Positions 1-8,979 are shown, counted from the first letter of the stretch. The stretch is DNA of 64,000 nt from Gaetbulibacter_A aestuarii (GCF_039537665.1 NZ_BAABAY010000002.1:310001-374000); one strand, 5' to 3'. Notes: a model not told the origin generated them from the letters alone. Made by a program: numbers and translations.

Positions 1-536
1 AAATGGATACTGAAAACGAACCACTAACTAAGGAAGAGACCTTGATCCGTGAAAAAGAAAAAATCAAGTCGGCCATTATTACAGATTTTATTTTATCGAT
101 TGAAATTGTCATTATTGCCTTAGGAACTGTGCTCGAGGAATCCCTGTTATTCCAGATATTGGTGGTTTCGGTGGTCTCCTTACTGGCTACTGTTGGGGTT
201 TATGGCATCGTAGCTTTAATTGTGAGAATGGATGATATCGGTTATAAACTGGTAAAGCTGAGTAATGGTTCAAAAGGATTGTTACACAAGTTTGGTAATT
301 TTTTAATCAGGGCACTTCCCAAGGTTATAAAAGGGTTATCAGTTATTGGAACCATAGCCTTAATCCTTGTAGCCGGAGGTATTTTTTCACATAATATTCC
401 TTTTCTTCATCATATTCTTGAAGACATACCGGGATTCTTGCGAGATGCTTTATTCGGGATAGTAATAGGATCTTTATGTCTGGGAATAGTAAATTTGGTT
501 AAAAAAGTTTTACCGGTTTCGCTTCGAAAGCACTAA
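1..536 (+). CDS. DUF808 family membrane protein (YedI-like), C-terminal part
   Basis: This is the C-terminal part of an inner-membrane protein of the DUF808/YedI family, whose function is unknown. The visible 177 residues hold a charged stretch (residues 8-25) followed by about four hydrophobic segments (near 25-45, 50-72, 110-130 and 145-168). Family members are normally around 300 residues, so the gene almost certainly begins before the window, and the ATG at position 3 is probably an internal methionine. It converges on lptB with a 10-base gap. Family assignment rests on overall pattern and is moderately sure. Confidence 0.7.
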   Translation, partial: MDTENEPLTKEETLIREKEKIKSAIITDFILSIEIVIIALGTVLEESLLFQILVVSVVSLLATVGVYGIVALIVRMDDIGYKLVKLSNGSKGLLHKFGNFLIRALPKVIKGLSVIGTIALILVAGGIFSHNIPFLHHILEDIPGFLRDALFGIVIGSLCLGIVNLVKKVLPVSLRKH

Positions 537-546
537 GAAGAACTGA

Positions 547-1287
547 TTAATCGCGAATTTTCTTTTTGCGTAATTCGAAATTCTGACCCAGATAAACTTT
601 ACGAACCATACTATCGTTGGCTAATTCTTCCGGTTCGCCGGCTTTCAAAATACTTCCTTCAAACATCAAATAGGTTCGGTCTGTGATGGCCAAAGTTTCC
701 TGAACGTTGTGATCGGTAATGAGGATGCCAATATTCTTTTTGGTTAGTTGCGCCACAATACGCTGAATATCTTCAACTGCAACGGGGTCAACACCGGCAA
801 AAGGTTCATCTAGTAAAATAAAATTAGGATCGGTTGCCAGGGCGCGCGCAATTTCTGTACGTCTGCGTTCCCCACCGGATAACAGGTCGCCACGATTTTT
901 ACGAATGTGTCCCAAACCAAATTCTTCAATAAGAGACTCCATTTTCATGTGTTGCTCTTTTTTACTCAGTTTGGTCATTTGTAGAACGCTCAAAATATTA
1001 TCTTCTATACTTAATTTTCTAAATACCGATGCTTCCTGTGCCAAATATCCAATCCCATTCTGAGCGCGTTTATACATCGGGTATTTTGTAATATCTGTTT
1101 TGTCCAGAAAAATATTTCCGCCGTTAGGCTTAATGAGTCCAACGATCATATAAAACGACGTTGTTTTACCGGCACCATTCGGACCTAAAAGACCCACAAT
1201 TTCACCTTGTTCTACCTTCAGGGAAACATCTTTTACCACTTTACGTCCGCTGTAGGACTTCATTAAATTTTTGGCTTCTAAAATCAT
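547..1287 (-). CDS. lptB: LPS export ABC transporter ATP-binding protein LptB
   Basis: This is the cytoplasmic ATPase that powers lipopolysaccharide extraction from the inner membrane by the LptB2FG complex. At 246 residues it has the usual length. Walker A is at residues 35-43 (GPNGAGKTT), the Q-loop glutamine near 84, the signature LSGGE at 136-140, Walker B FILLDE at 156-161 and the switch histidine at 193. It is the last gene of a leftward group kdsD-tatC-AhpD-like-lptB, with 72 bases separating it from the upstream gene. KdsD, which makes the Kdo precursor, is in the same group, which supports an LPS role over a branched-chain amino-acid transporter ATPase. Confidence 0.95.
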   Translation of the reverse strand: MILEAKNLMKSYSGRKVVKDVSLKVEQGEIVGLLGPNGAGKTTSFYMIVGLIKPNGGNIFLDKTDITKYPMYKRAQNGIGYLAQEASVFRKLSIEDNILSVLQMTKLSKKEQHMKMESLIEEFGLGHIRKNRGDLLSGGERRRTEIARALATDPNFILLDEPFAGVDPVAVEDIQRIVAQLTKKNIGILITDHNVQETLAITDRTYLMFEGSILKAGEPEELANDSMVRKVYLGQNFELRKKKIRD

Positions 1288-1359
1288 AATACGTTATCTG
1301 AACGCTAAAATTAGTAAAATCATATGCGAATCAAGGCTGAAACACATAATTTGTATTTT

Positions 1360-1707
1360 TTATTTCTGATTTTCCAGGGCATCCCAGAATTCGTAAGCCC
1401 GACGCAAATGCGGAATCACAATGGTTCCACCAATTAAAGTTGCGATACTTAAGGCTTCTACCACTTCGGCCTTACTCAATCCCGCTTTGTGACTGGATTC
1501 TAAATGATATTTTACGCAATCATCACAACGTAAAACAGTTGAAGCTACTAAACCCAAAAGTTCTTTGGTTTTAACATCCAAAGCTCCGGGAGCATAAGCA
1601 TTGGTATCTAAATTGAATATGCGCTTGATAACTTTATTATTATCAGCCATAATTTCTGCGTTCATTTTAGAACGGTAGGCGTTAAAGTCGTTTACGATAT
1701 CTGACAT
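1360..1707 (-). CDS. carboxymuconolactone decarboxylase / AhpD-like protein
   Basis: This is a 115-residue all-helical protein of the carboxymuconolactone decarboxylase/AhpD superfamily. The redox motif C61-D-D-C64 with a following histidine at 68 matches the CxxC...H of AhpD-type alkylhydroperoxidases, so a thiol-disulphide role is more likely than a true decarboxylase. Its ATG lies one base after the tatC stop codon, so the two genes are probably translated together. The physiological substrate cannot be read from the sequence. Confidence 0.85.
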   Translation of the reverse strand: MSDIVNDFNAYRSKMNAEIMADNNKVIKRIFNLDTNAYAPGALDVKTKELLGLVASTVLRCDDCVKYHLESSHKAGLSKAEVVEALSIATLIGGTIVIPHLRRAYEFWDALENQK

Positions 1708-1708
1708 G

Positions 1709-2524
1709 TTATGCTTGTTTTCTTTTTTGATTTCGAACTACAATTCGAGAAATATAGATACTAATTTGATATAATATTAAAATTGGGATGGCCACAATAA
1801 CCTGACTGGCAATATCCGGAGGGGTAATAATGGCCGAGATTACCAACACAATTACCAGGGCATACTTCCTGTATTTTTTCAAAATTTGAGGCGTGATCAA
1901 TCCAACTTTTGTTAAAAAATAAATGATGATAGGAAGTTCAAACACCAAACCTGAAGCAAGCACTGAAGAACGTACAAGCGCAATAAAAGACCCTACATCA
2001 ATTTGATTTTCTACGAGAGGCGAAATACTATAATTAGCTAAAAAGTTAATGGATAATGGCGTGATAACATAATATCCAAAAAGGATTCCTAAAAAGAATA
2101 ACAAAGAGGAAACAATAATAAAACCTCTGGAATGTTTGCGTTCCTCTTCATGTAACCCGGGACTAATAAATTTCCAAAGCTGGTAAATAATGTAAGGGAA
2201 TGAAATAACCACACCACCTAACATAGCAGTCCAAATATCAGCAGAAAACTGCCCGGCCATTGTTCTATTTTGTAAAATAAGAGGCATCTTATCATTACAA
2301 AAAGTGGAATCGATGCCCAGTAGCTGCGACATTTCACACAAATAATGATAGGTTGGGAAATTCATATAAATAGGAGCGAAAATAATATCCTGAAAGATGT
2401 AGCGACTAAAAATAAAAGCGAGTGTAGCCACAATAACAACTGCAACCACAATGCGTATTAAATGCCAACGTAAATCTTCGAGATGGTCTAAGAACGACAT
2501 CTCATTCACATTTTTTTTTGCCAT
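1709..2524 (-). CDS. tatC: Sec-independent protein translocase subunit TatC
   Basis: TatC is the membrane receptor of the twin-arginine translocase that exports folded proteins. The 271-residue protein has the family N-terminus (MSFLDHLEDLRWHLIR, with the conserved glutamate/aspartate and arginine before helix 1) and about six hydrophobic segments. An insert of roughly 40 residues, including two cysteines, follows helix 1. The start overlaps the kdsD stop by one base (TAATG), a sign of translational coupling. No tatA gene is visible in this window. Confidence 0.95.
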   Translation of the reverse strand: MAKKNVNEMSFLDHLEDLRWHLIRIVVAVVIVATLAFIFSRYIFQDIIFAPIYMNFPTYHYLCEMSQLLGIDSTFCNDKMPLILQNRTMAGQFSADIWTAMLGGVVISFPYIIYQLWKFISPGLHEEERKHSRGFIIVSSLLFFLGILFGYYVITPLSINFLANYSISPLVENQIDVGSFIALVRSSVLASGLVFELPIIIYFLTKVGLITPQILKKYRKYALVIVLVISAIITPPDIASQVIVAIPILILYQISIYISRIVVRNQKRKQA

Positions 2525-3489
2525 TATATGATTCCTTCTTTAATTAAGTCATGTAAATGCACTACACCGGCATATTTGCCATCATTTTCAACCAGTAACT
2601 GCGAAATATCATGGGTTTCCATAATTTCGAGAGCGTCGACAGCCATGGCTTGTGTAGCGATTCGTTTTGGGTTAATACTCATTATATCTTTGGCTGAAAG
2701 CTTTGAAAAATCGTCTACTTTGGAAAGCATCCGACGTAAATCGCCATCAGTAATAATTCCGATAATTTTATGGTCTTCTACCACCGCAGTTACACCTAAC
2801 ATTTTTTCAGTGATTTCAATAATAACATCTTTAATGGAGGTGGAGGGCGTTACTTTAGGTTTTTCATTTACCGAGGCAATATCTTCAACTCTCAAATAAA
2901 GTTTTTTACCAAGGGCGCCACCGGGATGATATTTGGCGAAATCCCGACTTGAAAATCCGCGAATATCCAATAAGCATACGGCTAGTGCATCACCAATTAC
3001 CAATTGCGCTGTAGTACTTGTTGTAGGTGCCAAATTGTTAGGGCAAGCTTCTTTTTCAACATAAGCATCCAAAATAAAATCGGCCTGTTCACCTAAAAAT
3101 GATTTTTTATTTCCGGTAATCGCGATGATCTTATTCTTACCACTTTTAATAAGAGGAATTAAAACCTTGATCTCCGGCGTATTGCCACTTTTTGAAATAC
3201 AAATAACCACATCGTCTTTAAGAATAAGTCCCAGATCACCATGAATGGCATCTGCAGCATGCATAAAAATAGCTGGAGTTCCTGTAGAATTCAGTGTGGC
3301 CACAATTTTATTGGCAATAATGGCACTTTTTCCTATTCCGGTGATCACTACACGGCCTTTTGAATTATAGATAAGATTTACTGCGTCGGCAAAATCGGCA
3401 TCAACGAGATTCGTTAAATTAAAAATAGCCTCACTTTCCGAGGCAATGGTTTGTTTGGCCTTTTCAATAATCGAATTTTTACTATTCAA
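2524..3489 (-). CDS. kdsD: arabinose-5-phosphate isomerase (KpsF/GutQ family)
   Basis: The enzyme converts ribulose 5-phosphate to arabinose 5-phosphate, the first step towards Kdo for the LPS inner core. The 321 residues form an N-terminal SIS sugar-isomerase domain (about 35-170, with TGIGKSA and SKSGNT) and two C-terminal CBS domains (about 205-260 and 270-321). The start is a TTG at 3489-3487: no in-frame ATG exists near the N-terminus expected for the family. It leads the leftward group with tatC, the AhpD-like gene and lptB. Its 188-base upstream gap is shared with the divergent recQ. Confidence 0.93.
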   Translation of the reverse strand: MNSKNSIIEKAKQTIASESEAIFNLTNLVDADFADAVNLIYNSKGRVVITGIGKSAIIANKIVATLNSTGTPAIFMHAADAIHGDLGLILKDDVVICISKSGNTPEIKVLIPLIKSGKNKIIAITGNKKSFLGEQADFILDAYVEKEACPNNLAPTTSTTAQLVIGDALAVCLLDIRGFSSRDFAKYHPGGALGKKLYLRVEDIASVNEKPKVTPSTSIKDVIIEITEKMLGVTAVVEDHKIIGIITDGDLRRMLSKVDDFSKLSAKDIMSINPKRIATQAMAVDALEIMETHDISQLLVENDGKYAGVVHLHDLIKEGII

Positions 3490-3677
3490 AATGTACTTTG
3501 TTTAAATTTGATGCTTCTAAAGAATTTTATATCTTTAGAGATACTGAAATTAAATTTTTATTGTAATTTGAATTTCGTTACAAAACTAACGAAAAAAAAG
3601 ATGAGGGATATCTTTAATAGCACTATTTCAAATTTTTGATTTAAATAGTCACCTCTAAACGTAAAAAAGAATTAATC

Positions 3678-5876
3678 TTGATAGCTAAAAGTGACTTACA
3701 AGCTGCCTTGAAGAAACATTTTGGGTTTGATAAATTCAAAGGACTTCAAGAAGCTGTTATAGAAAGTATTTTAAACAAACATCACACCTTTGTTATAATG
3801 CCTACCGGCGGAGGTAAATCTTTATGTTACCAATTGCCGGCTCTCATGCAAGATGGCACCGCCATTGTTGTTTCACCTCTTATTGCCCTGATGAAAAATC
3901 AGGTAGATGCCATTCGTGGACTTTCGAATGATGACGGTGTGGCTCATGTACTCAATTCATCTTTAAATAAAACCGAAGTTAAGCGGGTTAAACAAGATAT
4001 TAAAAACGGGATAACCAAATTATTATATGTTGCTCCCGAATCGTTAACTAAGGAAGAAAATGTTGATTTTTTACGATCGGTTAAAATATCATTCATGGCC
4101 GTTGATGAAGCACATTGTATCAGTGAATGGGGTCATGATTTTCGTCCGGAATATCGTAATTTGAGGCAGATTATCGGGCGGATTGGCGACAATATTCCTA
4201 TTATAGGGCTAACTGCTACGGCCACTCCAAAAGTTCAGGAAGACATCATAAAAAATCTGGGAATTACCGGTGCAAATACATTTAAAGCCTCTTTTAACAG
4301 ACCGAATCTATTTTATGAAGTGCGCCCTAAAACCAAAAACGTAGATGCTGATATTATTCGGTTCATCAAACAAAATGAAGGTAAATCTGGAATTGTTTAT
4401 TGTTTGAGTCGTAAACGCGTGGAAGAATTGGCTCAGGTACTTCAGGTAAATGGTATTAAAGCTGTACCATATCATGCTGGACTTGATGCGAAATCACGTT
4501 CAAGTTATCAGGATATGTTCCTGATGGAAGAAGTTGATGTTGTGGTTGCTACGATCGCTTTTGGTATGGGTATCGATAAACCTGATGTTCGCTTTGTAAT
4601 TCATCATGATATTCCAAAAAGTATTGAAAGTTACTATCAGGAAACTGGTCGCGCAGGTCGCGATGGTGGTGAAGGTCATTGTCTGGCGTTCTATTCTTAT
4701 AAAGACATTGAAAAACTGGAGAAATTTATGTCGGGAAAACCTGTAGCCGAGCAGGAAATTGGACATGCTTTGTTACAGGAAGTGGTTGCTTTTGCAGAAA
4801 CTTCCGTATCGCGTAGAAAATTTATCCTGCATTATTTTGGTGAAGATTTTGATAATGAAACCGGTGAAGGTGGCGATATGGATGACAATGTTCGGAATCC
4901 TAAAAAGAAACATGAGGCTAAAGATGATGTGGTGATCCTTTTGGATACCATTGCAAAAACCAATCAAAAATATAAAGCTAAAGACCTTGTTAATGTGATT
5001 TTTGGGAAGGAAAACGCCCTAATCAATTCGCATAAAACAAATGAACAACCCTTTTTTGGTCGTGGTAAAGACAAAGAGAAGGGGTATTGGATGGCTTTAT
5101 TACGACAAGCCTTAGTTGCGGGTCTTCTTAAAAAAGATATTGAAACTTACGGCGTGATAAAATTGCGATCGGCAGGAAAAGCCTTTTTGAAAAGTCCAAG
5201 TTCCTTTATGATGACCGAAGATCATGTTTATGATTCGGAAAATGACGATGCCATTGTTACTGCAGCTAAAGGTAGTGGTGCGGTGGCCGATGAGGTTCTT
5301 ATGGGTATGCTGAAAGATCTTCGAAAGAAAAATGCCAAGAAATTAGGTGTTCCTCCATTTGTTATTTTTCAGGATCCTTCCTTGGAGGATATGGCTTTGA
5401 AATATCCAACCACTATTTCTGAATTGGCCAATGTTCACGGTGTTGGTGATGGAAAAGCAAAAAAATACGGTAAAGATTTTGTGGCCTTGATCGCCAAATA
5501 TGTTGAAGACAACGATATTGTTCGCCCGGATGATTTGGTTGTGAAATCCACGGGAAGTAATTCTGCAAATAAATTATACATCATTCAAAATATCGACCGT
5601 AAATTACCTTTGGATGACATCGCTTCTTCAAAAGGAATGAGCATGGAAGAATTCATCAAGGAAATGGAAGCCATCGTTTATTCAGGTACTAAATTGAATA
5701 TTGATTATTGGATCGATGAGATCCTTGATGAAGACCAGCAAGAAGAAATTCATGATTATTTTATGGAATCGAATTCAGATAGTATAGATCTGGCTATTGA
5801 TGAGTTTGATGGTGATTATGATGATGAAGAACTTCGTTTGTACCGCATAAAATTTATAAGTGAAGTGGCTAATTAG
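3678..5876 (+). CDS. recQ: ATP-dependent DNA helicase RecQ
   Basis: RecQ is a 3'-5' DNA helicase for recombination and replication-fork repair. The 732 residues run: helicase core with Walker A at 42-48 (PTGGGKS) and a DEAH box near 142 followed by CISEWGHDFR; the second RecA-like domain with QETGRAGRDG; an RQC winged-helix region; and an HRDC domain around 540-620. A further helix-turn-helix-like and acidic tail follows, as in other Bacteroidota RecQ proteins. The start is a TTG at 3678. An in-frame stop lies at 3642-3644 and no ATG falls between them, so a non-ATG start is required. Confidence 0.94.
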   Translation: MIAKSDLQAALKKHFGFDKFKGLQEAVIESILNKHHTFVIMPTGGGKSLCYQLPALMQDGTAIVVSPLIALMKNQVDAIRGLSNDDGVAHVLNSSLNKTEVKRVKQDIKNGITKLLYVAPESLTKEENVDFLRSVKISFMAVDEAHCISEWGHDFRPEYRNLRQIIGRIGDNIPIIGLTATATPKVQEDIIKNLGITGANTFKASFNRPNLFYEVRPKTKNVDADIIRFIKQNEGKSGIVYCLSRKRVEELAQVLQVNGIKAVPYHAGLDAKSRSSYQDMFLMEEVDVVVATIAFGMGIDKPDVRFVIHHDIPKSIESYYQETGRAGRDGGEGHCLAFYSYKDIEKLEKFMSGKPVAEQEIGHALLQEVVAFAETSVSRRKFILHYFGEDFDNETGEGGDMDDNVRNPKKKHEAKDDVVILLDTIAKTNQKYKAKDLVNVIFGKENALINSHKTNEQPFFGRGKDKEKGYWMALLRQALVAGLLKKDIETYGVIKLRSAGKAFLKSPSSFMMTEDHVYDSENDDAIVTAAKGSGAVADEVLMGMLKDLRKKNAKKLGVPPFVIFQDPSLEDMALKYPTTISELANVHGVGDGKAKKYGKDFVALIAKYVEDNDIVRPDDLVVKSTGSNSANKLYIIQNIDRKLPLDDIASSKGMSMEEFIKEMEAIVYSGTKLNIDYWIDEILDEDQQEEIHDYFMESNSDSIDLAIDEFDGDYDDEELRLYRIKFISEVAN

Positions 5877-5974
5877 TATAGACTCTTCAAGTAAATCTGG
5901 TCTTAATTTTCAATAATTATCTTTTTTAAGAAATCCTTAGTAAAGTAAAACAACAGACTTCGAACTTTGTTTTC

Positions 5975-5982
5975 TATATTTG
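5975..5982 (+). promoter_or_regulatory. putative -7 promoter box for the prolyl isomerase gene
   Basis: TATATTTG matches the Bacteroidota -7 consensus TAnnTTTG. No good -33 TTG is seen at the usual distance. The box lies inside the longest possible reading frame of the next gene (an alternative start at 5980), which argues that translation begins at the ATG at 6004. Confidence 0.5.
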
Positions 5983-6003
5983 CAGGGCTTAAAAAATAGA
6001 ACA

Positions 6004-6936
6004 ATGAAAGACGGTTTATACGCAAAATTTAATACTTCAAAAGGAGAAATCCTTGTAAATTTAGAATTCCAAAAAACACCCGGAACAGTTGGTAATTTTG
6101 TGGCTTTAGCTGAAGGAAATTTAGAAAATTCAGCAAAACCTCAGGGAAAACCTTATTACGATGGGTTAAAATTTCATCGTGTGATTCCTGATTTTATGAT
6201 TCAGGGCGGATGTCCACAAGGTACCGGATCCGGAAATCCGGGGTATCAATTTGATGATGAATTTCATCCCGATCTGAAACATACTGGTCCCGGAGTTCTT
6301 TCCATGGCTAATGCCGGACCCGGAACGAACGGAAGTCAATTTTTTATCACACATGTGGAAACACCGTGGTTAGATAACAAACATACCGTTTTTGGAAATG
6401 TGGTTGAAGGACAAGACGTTGTTGATGCTATTGAGCAGGGTGATATTATTGAAACTTTAGAAATCCTCAGAGAAGGCCAGGATGCTGAAAACTTTAACGC
6501 GGTTGAAGCCTTCAGAAACTTCGAAGGTGCGCGTGAAAAGCGCATTGAAGAGGCTAAAAAAGCAGCGGAAAAGGAGTTGGATAAATTAGCTCAAGGCTTC
6601 GATACTACCGATAGCGGATTACGCTATAAAATTATTCAAAAAGGAAGTGGCAAGAAAGCGGAAAAAGGAAAAACAGTATCTGTACATTATAAAGGCCAGT
6701 TGGCAGATGGTACGGTGTTCGATTCATCTTACAAACGCAAGGAACCTATTGATTTCCCTCTAGGAATGGGTCAGGTGATCCTGGGTTGGGATGAAGGTAT
6801 CAGTTTACTTTCAGTAGGTGATAAAGCCCGTTTGGTTATTCCTAGTCATTTGGCGTATGGTAGTCGAGGTGCTGGAGGCGTTATTCCACCTGATGCTAAT
6901 CTGGTTTTCGATGTAGAATTGATGGATGTAAAATAA
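6004..6936 (+). CDS. dual-domain peptidyl-prolyl isomerase (cyclophilin-FKBP fusion)
   Basis: This enzyme should catalyse cis-trans isomerisation at proline bonds through two unrelated folds. Residues about 1-165 are a cyclophilin (FHRVIPDFMIQGG, GTNGSQFFIT and a tryptophan in TPWLDNKHTVFG). A charged helical linker of about 35 residues follows, then an FKBP domain (about 205-310, with VSVHYKGQLADGTVFDSS and AYGSRGAGGVIPPDANLVFDVEL). No signal peptide is present, so it is probably cytoplasmic. The ATG at 6004 was chosen because a -7 box lies just upstream. A terminator follows. Such cyclophilin-FKBP proteins are known from Bacteroidota as dual-family immunophilins. Confidence 0.92.
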   Translation: MKDGLYAKFNTSKGEILVNLEFQKTPGTVGNFVALAEGNLENSAKPQGKPYYDGLKFHRVIPDFMIQGGCPQGTGSGNPGYQFDDEFHPDLKHTGPGVLSMANAGPGTNGSQFFITHVETPWLDNKHTVFGNVVEGQDVVDAIEQGDIIETLEILREGQDAENFNAVEAFRNFEGAREKRIEEAKKAAEKELDKLAQGFDTTDSGLRYKIIQKGSGKKAEKGKTVSVHYKGQLADGTVFDSSYKRKEPIDFPLGMGQVILGWDEGISLLSVGDKARLVIPSHLAYGSRGAGGVIPPDANLVFDVELMDVK

Positions 6937-6968
6937 TTCATTTTTTAAAAAAAATATACGAACTGAAG

Positions 6969-6994
6969 AACACCTCCATTGGAGGTGTTTTTTT
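6969..6994 (+). terminator. intrinsic terminator after the prolyl isomerase gene
   Basis: Nine to ten base pairs of AACACCTCC/GGAGGTGTT around a 3-base loop are followed by a run of seven T. The T-run is also the first part of the -7 box of the next gene. Confidence 0.85.
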
Positions 6995-7001
6995 ATATTT
7001 G
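6994..7001 (+). promoter_or_regulatory. putative -7 box of the DinB/YfiT gene, fused to the upstream terminator
   Basis: TATATTTG fits TAnnTTTG and begins within the terminator T-run. Only three bases separate it from the ATG at 7005, so the transcript would be leaderless or nearly so. Confidence 0.45.
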
Positions 7002-7004
7002 ATT

Positions 7005-7547
7005 ATGGAAGCAGTGGACTTACAAAAATTGAAATATCCTATCGGACAATTTGATTGTCCTGATCCGATTAACACCAATCATATTAAGGATTGGATCCAG
7101 GTTTTAGAGGAATTACCGGCTCGTTTGAAGAACTTGGTAAGCCCCTTAAATGAAGAACAACTAAATACGCCTTACAGATCCGGAGGATGGACCATCAGGC
7201 AGGTTGTGCATCATTTAGCCGATAGCCATCATCACAGCTACATACGCTTTAAATGGGCATTAACAGAGCCCACACCTGTTATTAAAGCGTATAACGAAGC
7301 CGATTGGTGTGAATTATTTGACTCAAAAACGGCACCAATTGATCTTTCTTTGAGTCATTTAAGCGCAGTTCATGCAAAGCTGGTCTACCTTTTGAAAGGG
7401 CTTACCTTTGAAGATTTAAATGCCGATTTCATTCATCCCGAAACCAACAAGACCTTCAATTTGAAACAATTGACTGGTATGTATGCCTGGCACAGCGAAC
7501 ATCATTGTGCACATATTGAAAATCTTTTAAACCGAAATAATTGGTGA
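7005..7547 (+). CDS. DinB-fold YfiT-type putative metal-dependent thiol transferase/hydrolase
   Basis: The protein (180 residues from the ATG) belongs to the DinB/YfiT four-helix superfamily of metal-binding enzymes; Bacillus YfiT relatives are linked to bacillithiol transfer. The three-histidine metal site can be read as H-H-L-A-D-S-H-H near residue 70 and H-S-E-H-H near 165. The N-terminal KYPIGQFDCPDPI is typical of the YfiT branch. A TTG at 6999 could extend the frame by two codons, but it falls inside the -7 box, so the ATG at 7005 is preferred. Whether this organism makes bacillithiol is not shown here. Confidence 0.8.
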   Translation: MEAVDLQKLKYPIGQFDCPDPINTNHIKDWIQVLEELPARLKNLVSPLNEEQLNTPYRSGGWTIRQVVHHLADSHHHSYIRFKWALTEPTPVIKAYNEADWCELFDSKTAPIDLSLSHLSAVHAKLVYLLKGLTFEDLNADFIHPETNKTFNLKQLTGMYAWHSEHHCAHIENLLNRNNW

Positions 7548-7553
7548 TTTTTT

Positions 7554-8039
7554 ATGATCAGACCTTTCAAAATCAATGATATTCCTGAGTTGTTGGAGAT
7601 GTATAACTACTTTGTTTTAAACTCCACAGCCACTTTTGATATTGAACCTTTATCGCTTGATGCATTTACTGAAAAAGTAACCCGTATCGATAAAGAGTAT
7701 CCGTTTCTTGTTTTTGAGGAGAACAATGAAATTTTGGGCTATGCCTATGGAAGTAAATTTCGGCCCAAACCGGCGTATAACACAACTGTTGAATCTACTG
7801 TTTATGTGAAACAAAATACGCATCGCAAAAAAATAGGAAGTTTACTGTACGAAGCATTATTAAAGCAATTAAAAGACGCTAAGTTCCATGTTGTTCTTGG
7901 TGTTTTAACCTTACCGAATGATGCCAGTGTCAGGTTGCATGAAAAGTTCGGGTTTAAGCAGGTAGGATACTTGAAGCAGGTTGGGTATAAATTTGATACC
8001 TGGCTTGATGTAGGTTTTTACCAATTAGACCTGTACTAG
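7554..8039 (+). CDS. GNAT-family N-acetyltransferase (phosphinothricin acetyltransferase-like)
   Basis: This 161-residue protein has the GNAT fold, starting with the family's IRPFKINDIPELLEMYN. The predicted acetyl-CoA loop is THRKKIGSLLYEALL (residues about 92-106), and NDASVRLHEKFGFKQVG is the usual second signature. The pattern fits the Pat/YncA branch, which acetylates phosphinothricin, methionine sulfone or similar amines; the natural substrate is unknown. Its stop codon overlaps that of the convergent thioredoxin-like gene in a shared CTAG at 8036-8039. Confidence 0.85.
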   Translation: MIRPFKINDIPELLEMYNYFVLNSTATFDIEPLSLDAFTEKVTRIDKEYPFLVFEENNEILGYAYGSKFRPKPAYNTTVESTVYVKQNTHRKKIGSLLYEALLKQLKDAKFHVVLGVLTLPNDASVRLHEKFGFKQVGYLKQVGYKFDTWLDVGFYQLDLY

Positions 8040-8593
8040 GATTTCCATTTAATATTACAACCAATACTTGGCTTTTGTAAAGCTTTGTTCTCCTCGCCGT
8101 TCAATACACAATCCAGGGCATGTTTTAGATCGTTTCCGGAAACCGGAATGCCATTACCTGGCCGCGAGTCATCCAATTGGCCGCGATACACTAATTTATC
8201 TTCCGCATCAAAAACATAGATGTCCGGCGTACAAGCCGCGTCATAGGCTTTGGCAATTTCTTGTGTTTCATCGTATAAATAAGGAAATGGATAGCCAACA
8301 GTTTCGGCGTGTTCTTTCATTTTATCAGGTCCGTCCTGAGGATAATTTTCCACATCATTACTCGAAATAGCCACAAAACTAATACCTTTATCGCGATAGG
8401 ATTTTGCTATTGAAACCAAAGCCTCATTTACATGGAGTACAAAAGGGCAGTGGTTACAAATAAACATTACCACGGTGCCTTTTGGGCCTTTAATGGCTTC
8501 GAAGGATATTGTTTTTTGAGAGATTGTATCAGGTAAATGGAATGTTGGTGCTTTGGTTCCCAAAGGAAGCATATTCGATGGAGTATTCGCCAT
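8036..8593 (-). CDS. thioredoxin-fold redoxin (AhpC/TSA-like)
   Basis: This is a cytoplasmic redoxin of the AhpC/TSA-thioredoxin class. From the chosen start it has 185 residues. The active-site region reads MFICNHCPFVLH, a C-x-x-C motif (CNHC) in the thioredoxin position, followed by AISSNDVENYPQDGPDKMKE. A longer frame reaches 8611, but the ATG at 8593 gives the usual N-terminus MANTPSNMLPLGTKAPTF. It is divergent from the CsaA gene with a gap of only 46 bases, so their promoters probably overlap. Its partner protein is not known. Confidence 0.85.
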   Translation of the reverse strand: MANTPSNMLPLGTKAPTFHLPDTISQKTISFEAIKGPKGTVVMFICNHCPFVLHVNEALVSIAKSYRDKGISFVAISSNDVENYPQDGPDKMKEHAETVGYPFPYLYDETQEIAKAYDAACTPDIYVFDAEDKLVYRGQLDDSRPGNGIPVSGNDLKHALDCVLNGEENKALQKPSIGCNIKWKS

Positions 8594-8639
8594 AATAAAA
8601 AGTTTATTCAAATTTCGGCATAATTTGTATTTTTAAAAA

Positions 8640-8975
8640 ATGAATCCAACCTTATCTTTCGACGATTTTTCTAAAGTTGACCTTCGCGTAGGTACTATTA
8701 TTGAAGTTAATGATTTCCCTGAAGCACGTAGACCTGCCTATCAACTCACCATCGATTTTGGGTCTTTAGGAGTGAAAAAATCTTCAGCCCAGATTACCGA
8801 CCTTTACACGAAAGAGGATCTGCTGAATCGCCAAATTGTTGCCGTTGTGAATTTTGAAAAGAAGCAAATAGCCAACTTTATGAGCGAATGCCTGGTTTTA
8901 GGCGCCGTTAATAACAAAAAGGTAATCCTACTTCATCCTGAAAACAAAGTAAAAAACGGCAGTGTCGTTTCCTAA
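8640..8975 (+). CDS. csaA: CsaA-like tRNA-binding-domain protein
   Basis: This 111-residue protein consists of one tRNA-binding OB-fold domain (VDLRVGTIIEVNDFPEARRPAYQLTIDFG...KKSSAQIT). It closely matches the dimeric CsaA proteins described as export-related chaperones. The C-terminal AVVNFEKKQIANFMSECLVLGA is characteristic. The transporter gene that follows starts 4-7 bases after its stop, so they probably share a transcript, though no functional link is obvious. Confidence 0.9.
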   Translation: MNPTLSFDDFSKVDLRVGTIIEVNDFPEARRPAYQLTIDFGSLGVKKSSAQITDLYTKEDLLNRQIVAVVNFEKKQIANFMSECLVLGAVNNKKVILLHPENKVKNGSVVS

Positions 8976-8979
8976 GCCG

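Noticed and set aside
3451..3639. 62-codon frame in the kdsD-recQ gap
   Set aside because: It overlaps the kdsD start, is very AT-rich and has no recognisable protein pattern; it reads like non-coding leader DNA.
8068..8370. 100-codon frame opposite the redoxin gene
   Set aside because: The opposite strand carries a clear redoxin with an intact active site; this frame has no recognisable features.
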